This document shows positions 55,558 to 64,000 of a stretch of DNA of 64,000 bases, piece by piece. Made by a program: the position numbers and the translations under genes. The stretch's first letter is position 1; each line of letters starts with the position of its first letter. Origin of the DNA: Desulfolutivibrio sulfodismutans DSM 3696 (GTDB taxonomy: Bacteria; Desulfobacterota; Desulfovibrionia; Desulfovibrionales; Desulfovibrionaceae); contig NZ_CP045504.1 of the NCBI RefSeq assembly GCF_013376455.1, forward strand, positions 1,054,001-1,118,000, given 5' to 3'. A model generated the notes under the pieces. That model was not told the DNA's origin. It did no database searches and saw only the letters and a list, made by a program, of their open reading frames with translations.

Positions 55558-56080
55558 CGACGGCGACCTCACGTCCTTCGGCCAGGGGTTGTCCCCGCCC
55601 GGCGTCGGCGGCAAGAGTCAGTTCCTCGGCCGAAAAAACCTTGTTGATGTCCAGGATGACGATGAACCGGTCCCCGCTTTTGCCCATGCCGGTGATGAAC
55701 TCGGCCTTGATGCGGGTGCCCATGCGCGGAGGCGGCTCGATCTGGGAGCTTTCCATCTCGTAGACCTCTTGGACCGAATCGGCCAGGGCGCCAAGCACCG
55801 TGGACTCGCCGTCAAGCTCCACCTCGACGATGATGATGCAGGTGTTGACCGTGCGCCGGGTCTCGCCCATGCCGAACTTCATGCGCAGATCCACCACAGG
55901 CACGGCCCGGCCACGCAGATTGATGACCCCCCGGATGAATTCCGGGGTTCGCGGCACCTTGGTGATGGAGGTCAATTCCAGCACCTCGCGCACGGACCCG
56001 ATGTTTAAGGCGAACAGTTCATTTTCCAGGACAAACGTCAGGTATTGATTGTCATTTAAGGTCGTGTCTTCGGCAGCCAT
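55544..56080 (-). CDS. cheW: Chemotaxis coupling protein CheW
   Basis: A 178-residue CheW: YLTFVLENELFALNIGSVREVL, VPRTPEFIRGVINLRGRAVPVVDLR and FIVILDINKVFSAEEL are family landmarks. It links receptors to CheA. The C-terminal ~20 residues (DAGRGQPLAEGREVAVDAGA) extend the usual fold, within the overlap with cheR. It follows cheA by 14 bp. Confidence 0.96.
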   Translation of the reverse strand: MAAEDTTLNDNQYLTFVLENELFALNIGSVREVLELTSITKVPRTPEFIRGVINLRGRAVPVVDLRMKFGMGETRRTVNTCIIIVEVELDGESTVLGALADSVQEVYEMESSQIEPPPRMGTRIKAEFITGMGKSGDRFIVILDINKVFSAEELTLAADAGRGQPLAEGREVAVDAGA

Positions 56081-56094
56081 TGGCTCCTCCCCTT

Positions 56095-58188
56095 TCAGTT
56101 TCCGGATTCGACGGCCGCGCGCAGAAGCCCGGGCACGTCGAGTATGAGGGCCATGGTCCCGTCGCCCTTGATGGTCGCGCCGGACAGCCCTTCCACATCG
56201 CGGTAGATGCGCCCCAGACTTTTGATGACCGTTTGGTGTTCGCCGATGACCCGGTCCACCACAAGTCCCACCCGGGAACCCTCGACGCTGGAAACCACTA
56301 CCTGTTCCACGTCGGGGGGACAGCCGTCAATACCGAAGAAATCCCGCAGCCGGATGTAGGGAACGATCTCCCCGCGCAGGTTGATGATCTTGTCGCCCTC
56401 CCCGGCCTCGTCGCGCGGCAGGTCGACGCATTCCTCCACAAGCGACAGGGGGGCCACGTAGAACTCCCGGCCCGTCTGGATCTGGAGTCCGTCGATGATG
56501 GCCAGGGTCAGGGGCAGGCGCACGGTGATGGTCGTCCCCTGGCCGGGAACGCTGTCGATCTCCACGGCCCCGCGCAGGGATTCAATGGCCCGTTTGACCA
56601 CGTCCATGCCCACGCCCCGGCCGGAGACGTTGGTTATGGCCTTGGCCGTGGAAAATCCCGGCAGAAAAATGAGATTGAACAAATCCTTGTCGCAAAGTTC
56701 AGCCTCCGGGGGCAACACCCCGCGCTCCACGGCCTTGGCCCGGATGGCCCGGGCGTCGAGCCCCCGGCCGTCGTCGGTGATGCGGATGACCACGGAGCCG
56801 CCGGAATGCTCGGCCGACAAAAACACCGTCCCCCGGGGAGGCTTGCCGCTTGCCCGGCGCTCGTCGGGGCGCTCCACGCCGTGGTCGATGCTGTTGCGCA
56901 AAAGATGCACCAGGGGATCGCCCAGGCGTTCGATGACCGTTTTGTCCAGTTCGGTCTCTTCGCCCGAGGTGACCAGATCGATCTCTTTGCCGAGTTCGGC
57001 CGAGAGGTCGCGCACCAGACGGCGGAACCGGCTGAAGGTGGAGCCGATGGGCAACATGCGGATGCCAAGCGTGGAGTCGCGCAGGTCGTCGCTCAACCGT
57101 TCGAGATGCTCGGACAGGGCCTTGAGGGTGGGGTCGTTGCCCGCAAGGGCTTCCTGTTTGATCTGGGACTGGACGATGACCAGCTCTCCCACCAGATCTA
57201 CCAGGTCGTCGAGCTTTTCGGCGGCCACCCGGATGCTCGACGCCGATTCCGCCGCCGGTTCCCGGGCCTTGCGGATCTCGCGCACGGCCTCCTGCTCCAC
57301 CAGGGCGGCCTCGATCTTGGACTTGGCCACCAGCCCGGAATCGGCCAGCACGGTTCCCAGCCGCTTCTGGGCGGCCAGGGCCTGGGCCAGATCATCCGGG
57401 GTCAAATCCCCGCGTTCGACCAGGATCTCCCCGAGTTTTTTATACACCCCGGCATCGGATAGGGCCTCGCCGTTGTCGATCTGGTCGATGGCCAGTTCGC
57501 AGTCGTCCTCGACGAATGCGAACACGTCCTGGATCTGCGAATAGCTCTTGCGCGCCCCCAAGATGATATCCCACCAGACATGGCAGACCTCGGGATCCAT
57601 GTCTTCCAGGCAGGGGACTTCCTCGGCGTGCAGATAGCGGCGCATGTCGCCAAGCTCGGCCAGATCCTCAAGAAAATGGAGCGGATTGTTGCCCGTGGCA
57701 TAGAAACCGGGCCCGGGCTTGAAGCGGATGCGGTAGGTGGCCATGCCGCGCACGGTCTCCGGCATCACGGCCGGGGCTTCGGCCTGGACCGGAGCGGCCG
57801 GGGAAAACCGGCGCAGCCCGTCCAAAATCCCCTGTCCTTGCAGGGCGATGGCGGGGTCTGGCCCGTCTGCCGTGTCGGCAGCTTCCAAAAGCAGCTTGAT
57901 GTGGTCCCGGGCCGCCAGGGTCAGGTCCAGGAGGGTCTTGGAGACCGGAAGCAGGCCGTTGCGCACCTTGTCGAAAACGGTCTCCACCTCGTGGGTGAAG
58001 GCCGCGATGTCTTCGAAGCCGAACATCGCCCCGGAGCCTTTGATGGTGTGCATGGCCCGAAAGACGCGGTTGATGAGGTCCTGGTCTTCCGGCTGGTCCT
58101 CAAGGGCCAACAGCGAGGCCTCAAGCTCTCCCAAGAGCTCGCCTGCCTCTTCCCGAAAGGCCATGCGGTGCATGTCGTCCTGGGACAT
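56095..58188 (-). CDS. cheA: Chemotaxis histidine kinase CheA
   Basis: A 697-residue CheA. The HPt domain has phospho-accepting His47 (FRAMHTIKGSGAMFGFEDI). A ~180-residue middle region (YRIRFKPGPGFYATGNNPLH) replaces the typical P2 CheY-docking domain and looks like the type found in long CheA proteins. Then come the dimerisation helices (KLDDLVDLVGELVIVQSQ), the ATPase (LRNSIDHGVE, DDGRGLDARAI, GRGVGMDVVKRAIESL) and the CheW-like P5 domain. A further segment, DLTPDDLAQALAAQKRLGT, resembles a repeat seen in type II secretion and MshEN-like proteins. It phosphorylates CheY and CheB. It follows cheY by 45 bp. Confidence 0.96.
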   Translation of the reverse strand: MSQDDMHRMAFREEAGELLGELEASLLALEDQPEDQDLINRVFRAMHTIKGSGAMFGFEDIAAFTHEVETVFDKVRNGLLPVSKTLLDLTLAARDHIKLLLEAADTADGPDPAIALQGQGILDGLRRFSPAAPVQAEAPAVMPETVRGMATYRIRFKPGPGFYATGNNPLHFLEDLAELGDMRRYLHAEEVPCLEDMDPEVCHVWWDIILGARKSYSQIQDVFAFVEDDCELAIDQIDNGEALSDAGVYKKLGEILVERGDLTPDDLAQALAAQKRLGTVLADSGLVAKSKIEAALVEQEAVREIRKAREPAAESASSIRVAAEKLDDLVDLVGELVIVQSQIKQEALAGNDPTLKALSEHLERLSDDLRDSTLGIRMLPIGSTFSRFRRLVRDLSAELGKEIDLVTSGEETELDKTVIERLGDPLVHLLRNSIDHGVERPDERRASGKPPRGTVFLSAEHSGGSVVIRITDDGRGLDARAIRAKAVERGVLPPEAELCDKDLFNLIFLPGFSTAKAITNVSGRGVGMDVVKRAIESLRGAVEIDSVPGQGTTITVRLPLTLAIIDGLQIQTGREFYVAPLSLVEECVDLPRDEAGEGDKIINLRGEIVPYIRLRDFFGIDGCPPDVEQVVVSSVEGSRVGLVVDRVIGEHQTVIKSLGRIYRDVEGLSGATIKGDGTMALILDVPGLLRAAVESGN

Positions 58189-58233
58189 GTGGCGTCCTTG
58201 TCGCCGGGGAGAACGCGCCCAGCCTGGCTGCGG

Positions 58234-58596
58234 TTACCGGAGCACCTTTTTGACCACGGCCAGAAGTTGCTCGGGGGTAAACGGCTTGACGATCCATCCC
58301 GTGGCCCCTGCCGACTTGCCTTCCTGCTTCTTGGTCGCCTGGGACTCGGTGGTGAGCATGACGATGGGAATGAATTTGTACGCCGCCTGGGCCCGGATGT
58401 TTTTTATCAGTTCGATGCCGTCCATATTGGGCATGTTCAGGTCGGTGATGACCATGTTCACGGTCCCCTTGAGCTTGCCCAGGGCGTCTTTGCCGTCGGA
58501 TGCCTCAATGACCGAATATCCCTCTTTTTTGAGGGTGAATCCGACCATCTGCCGCACACTCGCCGAATCGTCAACGGTCATGATCGTCTTGGTCAT
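58234..58596 (-). CDS. cheY: CheY-type response regulator
   Basis: A 120-residue stand-alone receiver: acidic pair Asp9-Asp10, phospho-acceptor Asp52 (ITDLNMPNMDG), Thr in VMLTTES and Lys in IVKPFTPEQLL. The sequence IMTVDDSASVRQMVGFTLKK is typical of CheY proteins linked to CheA. It may act on the flagellar switch or as a phosphate sink. It starts within the 3' end of the STAS gene (26-bp overlap), indicating coupled translation. Confidence 0.95.
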   Translation of the reverse strand: MTKTIMTVDDSASVRQMVGFTLKKEGYSVIEASDGKDALGKLKGTVNMVITDLNMPNMDGIELIKNIRAQAAYKFIPIVMLTTESQATKKQEGKSAGATGWIVKPFTPEQLLAVVKKVLR

Positions 58597-58924
58597 GCCT
58601 CTCCTCGTCTTTCCAAAATTCAGCAAACAGGCCGTTTTCCATAAAACCCGACACCCTGGCGGCCTGGCGTGCGGCGTCGGACAACGGACCAACCCTCTGT
58701 ATCCGCTTGGCGTCCCGGGCGGCGCTCATGCAGGCTGCATGCACCACTTCGAAAAGGCTGGCGTCCACGGCCTCGACCCCGGCCACGTCCAGATACGCCA
58801 CATCCGTCGCCGCCAAAAGGTCCAGAAGCTCCCGGCGAAGCGCCGCAGCATGTTCCACGGTCCACGCGCCCGTAAGACGTAACGTGGCGTCGCTCTCGCC
58901 CCGAAGCACTTCGTGCAGCCCCAT
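58571..58924 (-). CDS. STAS-domain protein of the che operon
   Basis: 117 residues from ATG 58924 (AAGGGGG upstream): LRLTGAWTVEHAAALRREL, the strand-turn VAYLDVAGVEAVDASLFEVV and helical end are the STAS (sulfate transporter/anti-sigma antagonist) fold. In anti-sigma antagonists a Ser is phosphorylated in the Dx(S/T)xL loop; here the loop reads AVDASLFE, with a Ser at the expected place. STAS proteins of this type often come with soluble chemoreceptors in Desulfovibrio-like che clusters; the mechanism is unknown. It overlaps cheY by 26 bp. Confidence 0.88.
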   Translation of the reverse strand: MGLHEVLRGESDATLRLTGAWTVEHAAALRRELLDLLAATDVAYLDVAGVEAVDASLFEVVHAACMSAARDAKRIQRVGPLSDAARQAARVSGFMENGLFAEFWKDEERHDQDDHDR

Positions 58925-59036
58925 GGCGCCCCCTTGATGACCGGCTGCCGCATGCGGCATGATATCCCGCTGCGACGTCGCTCTCTTTCCTATCCCAGCC
59001 GCACGGACCCGGCAAGAACGATACGGACGCCCTGAA

Positions 59037-60872
59037 TCAGAAAAGCTCCACGTTGTCCCCGAGACCATCGGGGTCCGGGGCGGCTTTTACCCGGTCGTCC
59101 TTTTTTTCCGCCATGCCCGACATGCCGAACACGGACTCATGTACGTCCCGTTCGGCCTCCATGGTATATCGGCCAAAGAGTTCACGCAGCCGGTCGGGAC
59201 GCCTGACATCGCTTTCCACCGGCACGATCTGCTTGGACAGGGCGCGGAAGACGTCCAGATCCAGCCGCACCGACGCCAGGCGATCCCCCACCTCTTCGTG
59301 GAAATGCACGCCGGAGGCCAACCCCTGCACGGCCTCGCCCAACTCCGCGCTTTTCTCGCCGATTTCGGCGAACATGGCCGTCCTTTTCCGGTTCATGTCC
59401 CCGATTTGTCCCAAGAGTCCATCCAAATGCGCCGAGACTTCGTCCACCCGGGAGACATCGTAGGAGACGTTGGCGTTGTCCTGCAAAATATTTGACGATT
59501 TGGCCACGTCCCGCAGGATGCGCGACACCTCGTCGGTCTGCTGCCGGGCCTCCACGGACAACCCCTGGATGGCCGAGGCCAGCACCCCGAGGGCGGCGCC
59601 CTGTTCGCCGGTATGGGCGGCCTTGATGCTGGCGTTTATGGCGATAAGCTCGATCTCCGAACCCACGTCCTCGATCTTGCCTACATACCCGCTCATTTCG
59701 GAAATCGTCCCGGCCACGGAGGTCATGATTCCGGCCAGTTCCTCGCCCTTGGCGGCGAATCCCCGCAGCGCGTCCTTGACCTGGGCCACGTCCTGCTCCA
59801 CACGGCTCAGGTCCGCTCCGCTGCGGTCGTCGCCCGCCACCCCCAGGATTTCGCTGCCGATGGACATGATGCTTCCGGCGATGTCACGCAGATTCTCGAC
59901 CAGCGTCTCCACGGCATTCACGAACCGCTCACGGGCATTGCCCAGTTGGGAACACTGCAAATCCAGGACGTCCCCGATCCAGGCCACGACCTCCCGGTCC
60001 TCGTCCCCGAATCCGTCGCGCGCCGCGCCCGGTGAGTGGTCGGCGACTCTCGTCGCCACCACCTGGTCCACATCGCCCATGGCCTGTTCCACATGCTCCA
60101 CCTGTTGCCGGACGATATCGTGAAACTGCATGGACAACACCGCACTGGAGACGTTTTCGGTGACGGTCCTGGTCTTGTCCGAAATGGTCTCGGACAAGGC
60201 GGCGGAAGCGGCGGCCAGCCGCGAAAGGGTTTCGATATTCTCATGCAATCCGCCGAAAATGACCGAGGAACACCGCTCCTGGCTGTCTACGACGGACCTG
60301 GTCTTGACCTCGGCCTCTTCCACCAGTCCGCGCAACGCCCGATTGCGCTCGTTTATCTGGGAGGCATAGCCGATGATGGTGGCGGCCAGCTTTTCCACGT
60401 CGTCGGACAGGGTGCTGAACCCCAACCCATGGGCCCCCAGGCGGGCGCTTTCGATGCGTGTGGAGATGCCCAGCATGGACAGCCGCTTCACGATCCTGCC
60501 AAACTCGCTGGAAATCTTCTCCAGATCGGCCACAATGCTGCGGACGGAGGTCAACTCCTCCAGGCTCTCCCGGCTGTTCCCCATCTCGCACACGCCGGTC
60601 ATCTGTTCGAGTTCCGTGGAGAGGTTGCCCAACACCTCGTCCATGGATTCGCCCGAGGTCGTCGCGGCCAAAGCGGCGGCACGCTCCGCGAGTTCTTCGG
60701 ATTTGGAGCGTAGATTGTGCAGGCGTTCGCCCAGGGAAAGAAAATCGCGTTCCCTGGCGGCGACCACGCCGCCAAGCGAACGCCCGGCGGCGTGCATGAG
60801 GCTGCGGCACTCACGAAAAAAACCGCTTGGTGCGGGAAGGGAGGCGCCGGATTCCTTTTCTTCGATGTCCAT
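59037..60872 (-). CDS. Cytoplasmic methyl-accepting chemotaxis-like receptor
   Basis: 611 residues from ATG 60872, nearly all coiled coil and without any membrane helix. The signalling tip region resembles MCPs: VGSEIELIAINASIKAAHTG (compare the ALNAAIEAARAGE tip) followed by LGVLASAIQGLSVEARQQTD. A second similar segment near residue 135 (ISTRIESARLGAHGLGFSTL) shows an internal repeat of the MCP-like pattern. C-terminal residues (DPDGLGDNVELF) do not contain a CheR-tether pentapeptide. It should form the input of the downstream CheA-CheW complex, perhaps with the STAS protein 112 bp on. Ligand unknown. Confidence 0.8.
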   Translation of the reverse strand: MDIEEKESGASLPAPSGFFRECRSLMHAAGRSLGGVVAARERDFLSLGERLHNLRSKSEELAERAAALAATTSGESMDEVLGNLSTELEQMTGVCEMGNSRESLEELTSVRSIVADLEKISSEFGRIVKRLSMLGISTRIESARLGAHGLGFSTLSDDVEKLAATIIGYASQINERNRALRGLVEEAEVKTRSVVDSQERCSSVIFGGLHENIETLSRLAAASAALSETISDKTRTVTENVSSAVLSMQFHDIVRQQVEHVEQAMGDVDQVVATRVADHSPGAARDGFGDEDREVVAWIGDVLDLQCSQLGNARERFVNAVETLVENLRDIAGSIMSIGSEILGVAGDDRSGADLSRVEQDVAQVKDALRGFAAKGEELAGIMTSVAGTISEMSGYVGKIEDVGSEIELIAINASIKAAHTGEQGAALGVLASAIQGLSVEARQQTDEVSRILRDVAKSSNILQDNANVSYDVSRVDEVSAHLDGLLGQIGDMNRKRTAMFAEIGEKSAELGEAVQGLASGVHFHEEVGDRLASVRLDLDVFRALSKQIVPVESDVRRPDRLRELFGRYTMEAERDVHESVFGMSGMAEKKDDRVKAAPDPDGLGDNVELF

Positions 60873-61043
60873 AAGCTTCCGGGATCGCCCGGGAGGCGAA
60901 CCGCCCGATTCCGTGATCAGGGCAAGGCAGGGATCGCAAAACCGCACAACGCCACAGCCATGGCCACCCTGTTTTCAGGTCGCTACGCGACAGGGCGGTC
61001 ACTTCCGTTATCAACCCGGCGCGTGGAAAGAGTCAAGGCAGGA

Positions 61044-61622
61044 TCACTTCTTACGCAACATTTTCCTGATCCAGAAAATGAGGACCACCAGGGCGATGAC
61101 CCCGAAGATGATGAGTTCGACGTTATGCACCTCTTTAAGAACGCTTTCGAGCACGTTTTCCAGAAGATCTCCGAAAAGGTAGCCAATGCAACCAAAGGCC
61201 ACGGCCCAGACAAACGCGCCGATGGCATTGAGCACAAAGAACTTTTTGGCGGAAATGTCCGTGGTGCCGAGGATAAAGGGGGTCAGGTTGCGCAGGCCGT
61301 AAAAAAACCGAAACGTCAGGATGAGCACCTCGTGGTACCGCTCAAGGAGCTTGTGCACCCGGGCGGCCCGCTCCTGCCATTTCTCCCGGCGCCTGAGGAA
61401 CCGGTTGCCGAAATACCGGCCGACGAAAAAGGCCGTTTGGTCGCCGGCCAGGGATCCCACAAAGGCCGTCAGGATGATCCCGTGCAGGGACAGGCCGAAA
61501 TTGCCGGTCTGCACCGCGAACCCGGCCAGAAGCAGGATGGTCTCCCCTTCGAGAAACGTGCCGATGAAAAGGGCCAGATACCCGTAGTTTCGGATGACTT
61601 CCTGCAAAAACTCAAGTGACAT
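61044..61622 (-). CDS. DedA-family membrane protein
   Basis: 192 residues from ATG 61622. The DedA/VTT fold is visible: an N-terminal re-entrant loop FIGTFLEGETILLLAGF, GSLAGDQTAFFVGRYFG, the conserved basic helix FRFFYGLRNLTPFILGTTDI and VLNAIGAFVWAVAFGCIGYLFG, ending in a helix and basic tail (IRKMLRKK). DedA proteins are thought to flip or transport undecaprenyl phosphate or lipids and keep membrane potential and drug resistance. It is separate from the che operon: 171 bp of non-coding DNA lie between its stop and the receptor gene. Confidence 0.9.
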   Translation of the reverse strand: MSLEFLQEVIRNYGYLALFIGTFLEGETILLLAGFAVQTGNFGLSLHGIILTAFVGSLAGDQTAFFVGRYFGNRFLRRREKWQERAARVHKLLERYHEVLILTFRFFYGLRNLTPFILGTTDISAKKFFVLNAIGAFVWAVAFGCIGYLFGDLLENVLESVLKEVHNVELIIFGVIALVVLIFWIRKMLRKK

Positions 61623-61948
61623 AGAGTGGTTACGCTCCAAGCGTCGTCGGATGGCGGGAATGTCGAATCCCACCGGGTCGATTAAGCCCTTCGCGGGCGC
61701 ATGTCCACCGCGCCGTGATGACAAAACGGCAGCAAAACGATGGCGCCCTCCGATGGCGCCATGATTCGCCGACAAAAAGAAGGAACTGGTTGCGCCGGGA
61801 TTCATCCTTTGGCACACTTACAACGTCGACTGTCTCATCCCGGCCGCCCCCCCCGCGCACCGTCGGCGCGGGCCACAGGCGGCGACCCGGCGCGGGCTCC
61901 GCGCCGGGCGCGAAAGAACCCGGCAGTCTTTTTCGGAACGACAACGGT

Positions 61949-62092
61949 ATGGACAACTGGTTTGGCCCGCTTGTTTTTGGGATCGCGTTTACGGTGTTCG
62001 CGCTCTTGCTCTTTTGGATTCGCTTTCGTATTGAACGGAAAGACGATGACCGATCACAACGAAAACGGCGCAACGACCGTGATCCACAGTAA
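61949..62092 (+). CDS. Small single-helix membrane protein (hypothetical)
   Basis: 47 residues: a short start, one helix (WFGPLVFGIAFTVFALLLFW) and a highly charged tail (RIERKDDDRSQRKRRND). The ribosome site is weak. The next ORF, 54 bp on, is another small membrane protein, which favours a small operon. No family recognised. Confidence 0.45.
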   Translation: MDNWFGPLVFGIAFTVFALLLFWIRFRIERKDDDRSQRKRRNDRDPQ

Positions 62093-62146
62093 GGCTGCCG
62101 CTGTGCATCCCGGCCGGTCCTGGCGCGACACCTACGCGGCTCGCCC

Positions 62147-62446
62147 ATGATTCCGTATGATGACCTCCACTACATCCTGGGTCTTTTTCTCATCATTTAC
62201 CTTTTTTACTATGCCTTTTTCGTCAACCGGCACCGTTTTCTGATCAAATACGATGATGAAGACTACATTCGCTATGAACGCATGACGCTTCGCGAAAAGT
62301 CGCACATGACCGACGAGGAAATCGACGATTTCCTGCGCGAACGCAGGCGTTGCAAGGACAGGTACCACGTCTACAACATGATTTTTTTCCTGATGTTCGT
62401 GGCCGGATTTTTCGTCTTCGTCAAACTGCTTGTCCAAAAAACCTGA
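62147..62446 (+). CDS. Small two-helix membrane protein (hypothetical)
   Basis: 99 residues with helices at about 8-26 (YILGLFLIIYLFYYAFFV) and 77-95 (MIFFLMFVAGFFVFVKLL), separated by a charged cytoplasmic loop (YDDEDYIRYERMTLREKS, EEIDDFLRERRRCKD). A good two-helix hairpin design and normal GC coding support a real gene, but no family is recognised. It is followed by the secreted protease 20 bp downstream. Confidence 0.65.
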   Translation: MIPYDDLHYILGLFLIIYLFYYAFFVNRHRFLIKYDDEDYIRYERMTLREKSHMTDEEIDDFLRERRRCKDRYHVYNMIFFLMFVAGFFVFVKLLVQKT

Positions 62447-62466
62447 CAGACCCATGGGGGGCTCAC

Positions 62467-63738
62467 ATGCCTGGTTCCCGGTTTGCGCTTCGCCACGTCA
62501 TATCCGTCTGCGGCCTGTTCATGGCGCTTCTCTTGCACACCCCGGCCGGATCCCAAGATCTTGAACCGATGCTTCTCGTTCCCGCCATCGCCGGGTCGTT
62601 GTACCGCGACAGCGACGGCGACGGGCTCCCGGACGTTTGGGAAAGACAGGGCTACACCGAAAACGGCGTTTTCGTGGACCTTCCGACCATGGGGGCCGAT
62701 CCGCAGCATAAGGATCTCTTTGTGTGGATGGACTACATGGTCCGCCCCGACAGCGTGAGCCTCGCCCCGTCCCAGACGGTCATCGACCGCATCAAGGCGG
62801 TATTCGCCAACGCCCCGGTGCAAAACCCGGACGGAACCACTGGCATAAACATCCATCCGGTCCTGGGCAGCCAGGTGACCTATGTGGAAACCCTGGGCGA
62901 AGCGGGGGATTACACCAAGGTCTGGCTGCAATTCGACTCTCTGAAAAACGATTTCTTCAACCCGGCCTACGCCAAGGCCTTCCGGTACATGATCTGGGCC
63001 AACTCCTACAACCAGGGCACGTCCAGCGGCCTGGCCCGGGACATCCCGGCCGTGAATTTCCTGGTCACCCTGGGCGAATGGGGCGCCCCCGGAGGCACGG
63101 ACTGGGAAAAACAGGGCACCTTCATCCACGAACTGGGACACTGTCTGGGGCTGACCCACGGCGGCACGGACCACGACAACTACAAACCCAATTACCTCAG
63201 CATCATGAGCTATTTTTTCCAGACATCCGGATTGTACATCGACGGCCACTGGGGTGATGCAGGTTATCCCCTGCATTTCGACTATCAGCGGATGAACACG
63301 CCGAGTCTCGACGAAAACCACCTGAATGAAAGCCTCGGCATGACTGGCGCCGCCGACCTCTCGCACTACGGCTCCCTTTATTATTATTTCGACAGCACAT
63401 GGAAAGAGGCGTTTGCGGCGAATGCGGCGGGGCAGATCGACTGGAATAAAAACGGCGTCATCGAGGCTGATGTGGCGGCGGACATCAACGCCAGCGGCGG
63501 CCGTTCCGTTCTCAGCGCCCAAAACAACTGGCCCAACATCAACTATGACGCCGACGGCCAGATCGGCCCCAACAGCGCCGCCGCCGTGACCAAAGCCCGT
63601 CGGAAGGCCATCCCCGACGAGTTGCGCCACGAACTCGACAACGAGACAAACGAACGCCTCAAGCGGCTCCGCCAGGAATTGACCCCGCCGCCGTCCGGGG
63701 CCGATTCCCTGCCTGCAGGCGACGCCACGACCCGCTAA
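62467..63738 (+). CDS. Secreted metzincin-type zinc metalloprotease (putative) with calcium-binding loops
   Basis: 423 residues from ATG 62467. A signal peptide (about 8-29) is followed by DSDGDGLPDVWE (48-59), a calcium-binding loop of the thrombospondin-3/dockerin type. The catalytic zinc motif is complete: His221-E-L-G-His225-C-L-G-L-T-His231, i.e. HExxHxxGxxH, with a Met-turn-like SIMSYFF (Met247) 22 residues later. These are the two marks of metzincins. A second set of acidic loops (DWNKNGVIEADV, NYDADGQIG) lies near the end. I do not know the family or substrate; a secreted protease of the gametolysin/pappalysin-like sort fits. Confidence 0.8.
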   Translation: MPGSRFALRHVISVCGLFMALLLHTPAGSQDLEPMLLVPAIAGSLYRDSDGDGLPDVWERQGYTENGVFVDLPTMGADPQHKDLFVWMDYMVRPDSVSLAPSQTVIDRIKAVFANAPVQNPDGTTGINIHPVLGSQVTYVETLGEAGDYTKVWLQFDSLKNDFFNPAYAKAFRYMIWANSYNQGTSSGLARDIPAVNFLVTLGEWGAPGGTDWEKQGTFIHELGHCLGLTHGGTDHDNYKPNYLSIMSYFFQTSGLYIDGHWGDAGYPLHFDYQRMNTPSLDENHLNESLGMTGAADLSHYGSLYYYFDSTWKEAFAANAAGQIDWNKNGVIEADVAADINASGGRSVLSAQNNWPNINYDADGQIGPNSAAAVTKARRKAIPDELRHELDNETNERLKRLRQELTPPPSGADSLPAGDATTR

Positions 63739-63869
63739 CGGGAGGCGGCGACCGCCGGGTCTTCCGTGCCGGGAACCGCCCGCCGCTTGTCTCCGGTTCC
63801 GATAACGGATAAGGGCCGGATTCCAAACCCGCGCGAGGATAAAAGGAACGCAGAGCTTTCAACCCAGCC

Positions 63870-64000
63870 ATGGAAATCGTCGTCGGCATTTCGGACATGC
63901 GGATCACCAACCGCCCAAACCAGATCCTGGTCACCCATTCCCTGGGTTCCTGTCTGGGACTCATGGTTTTTGACCCCTCCTCCGGCGTGGGCGGCCTCAT
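63870..64000 (+). CDS. cheD: Chemoreceptor glutamine deamidase CheD (start only)
   Basis: The gene runs off the right edge. The first ~43 residues read MEIVVGISDMRITNRPNQIL, then VTHSLGSCLGLMVFDPSSGVGGL. LGSCLGLMVFDP matches the CheD catalytic Cys motif (GSC) and beta strand, and the GVGGL before a His fits the following GGxxH. CheD deamidates receptor glutamines. The ATG at 63870 has a weak ribosome site. It extends the chemotaxis content of this region, on the opposite strand and 10 kb away from cheB. Confidence 0.85.
   Translation, partial: MEIVVGISDMRITNRPNQILVTHSLGSCLGLMVFDPSSGVGGL

Overview
The window is 64 kb of high-GC chromosomal DNA, most likely from a Desulfovibrio-like (Desulfovibrionaceae) bacterium. 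This is inferred from gene content and style: DapL-type lysine biosynthesis, a DHH-CBS-nucleotidyltransferase fusion, the larEBC cluster, CarD next to rho, a cytoplasmic chemoreceptor heading a che operon, and typical hairpin-rich intergenic DNA. No rRNA is present to fix the species.

Left part (1-12.7 kb). Core metabolism and maintenance genes: a LOG-family enzyme and a GNAT acetyltransferase; a minus-strand run dapL-folK-YHS protein-fsa-SGNH hydrolase-uvrC; and a plus-strand run xerD-tRNA nucleotidyltransferase-hisD-purC. It ends in a mosaic of four perfect hairpins and a tRNA-Arg(ACG) gene.

Island (12.67-20.37 kb). A visibly AT-rich integrated element lies between the tRNA-Arg and a displaced copy of its 3' half. 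It carries a type II restriction-modification pair in convergent orientation, two small AbrB-like DNA-binding candidates, a rolling-circle-type replication initiator candidate, a stripped-down tyrosine recombinase and a full-length integrase. The T-arm bases show that the intact tRNA is probably a chimera. The native 3' half and the native terminator sit at the right end of the island.

20.4-32 kb. A manganese (yybP-ykoY) riboswitch with its own promoter and a mutually exclusive terminator precedes a Tim44-like membrane protein, followed by a TerC-family transporter. A second AT-rich patch (about 24.03-25.5 kb) holds an unknown two-helix membrane protein and abuts the tail of a broken XRE regulator. 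Then come acs, the nickel-pincer cofactor genes larE-larB-larC (LarC lacks its LarC2 domain and ends in a His-rich tail), and three exported proteins including a FecR-domain protein.

32-48 kb. tRNA-Arg(CCT), a DegP-type protease, ispE, tRNA-Gln(TTG), prs, rplY, pth, carD, rho, a BepA-like M48 protease, a PPC-domain protein and a giant thioester-containing alpha-2-macroglobulin.

48-64 kb. A ParDE-type toxin-antitoxin pair; the N-degron genes clpS-clpA-aat; a CYTH-domain protein; a chemotaxis operon (soluble receptor-STAS-cheY-cheA-cheW-cheR-cheB); a DedA protein; two small membrane proteins; a secreted metzincin-type protease; and the start of cheD at the right edge.
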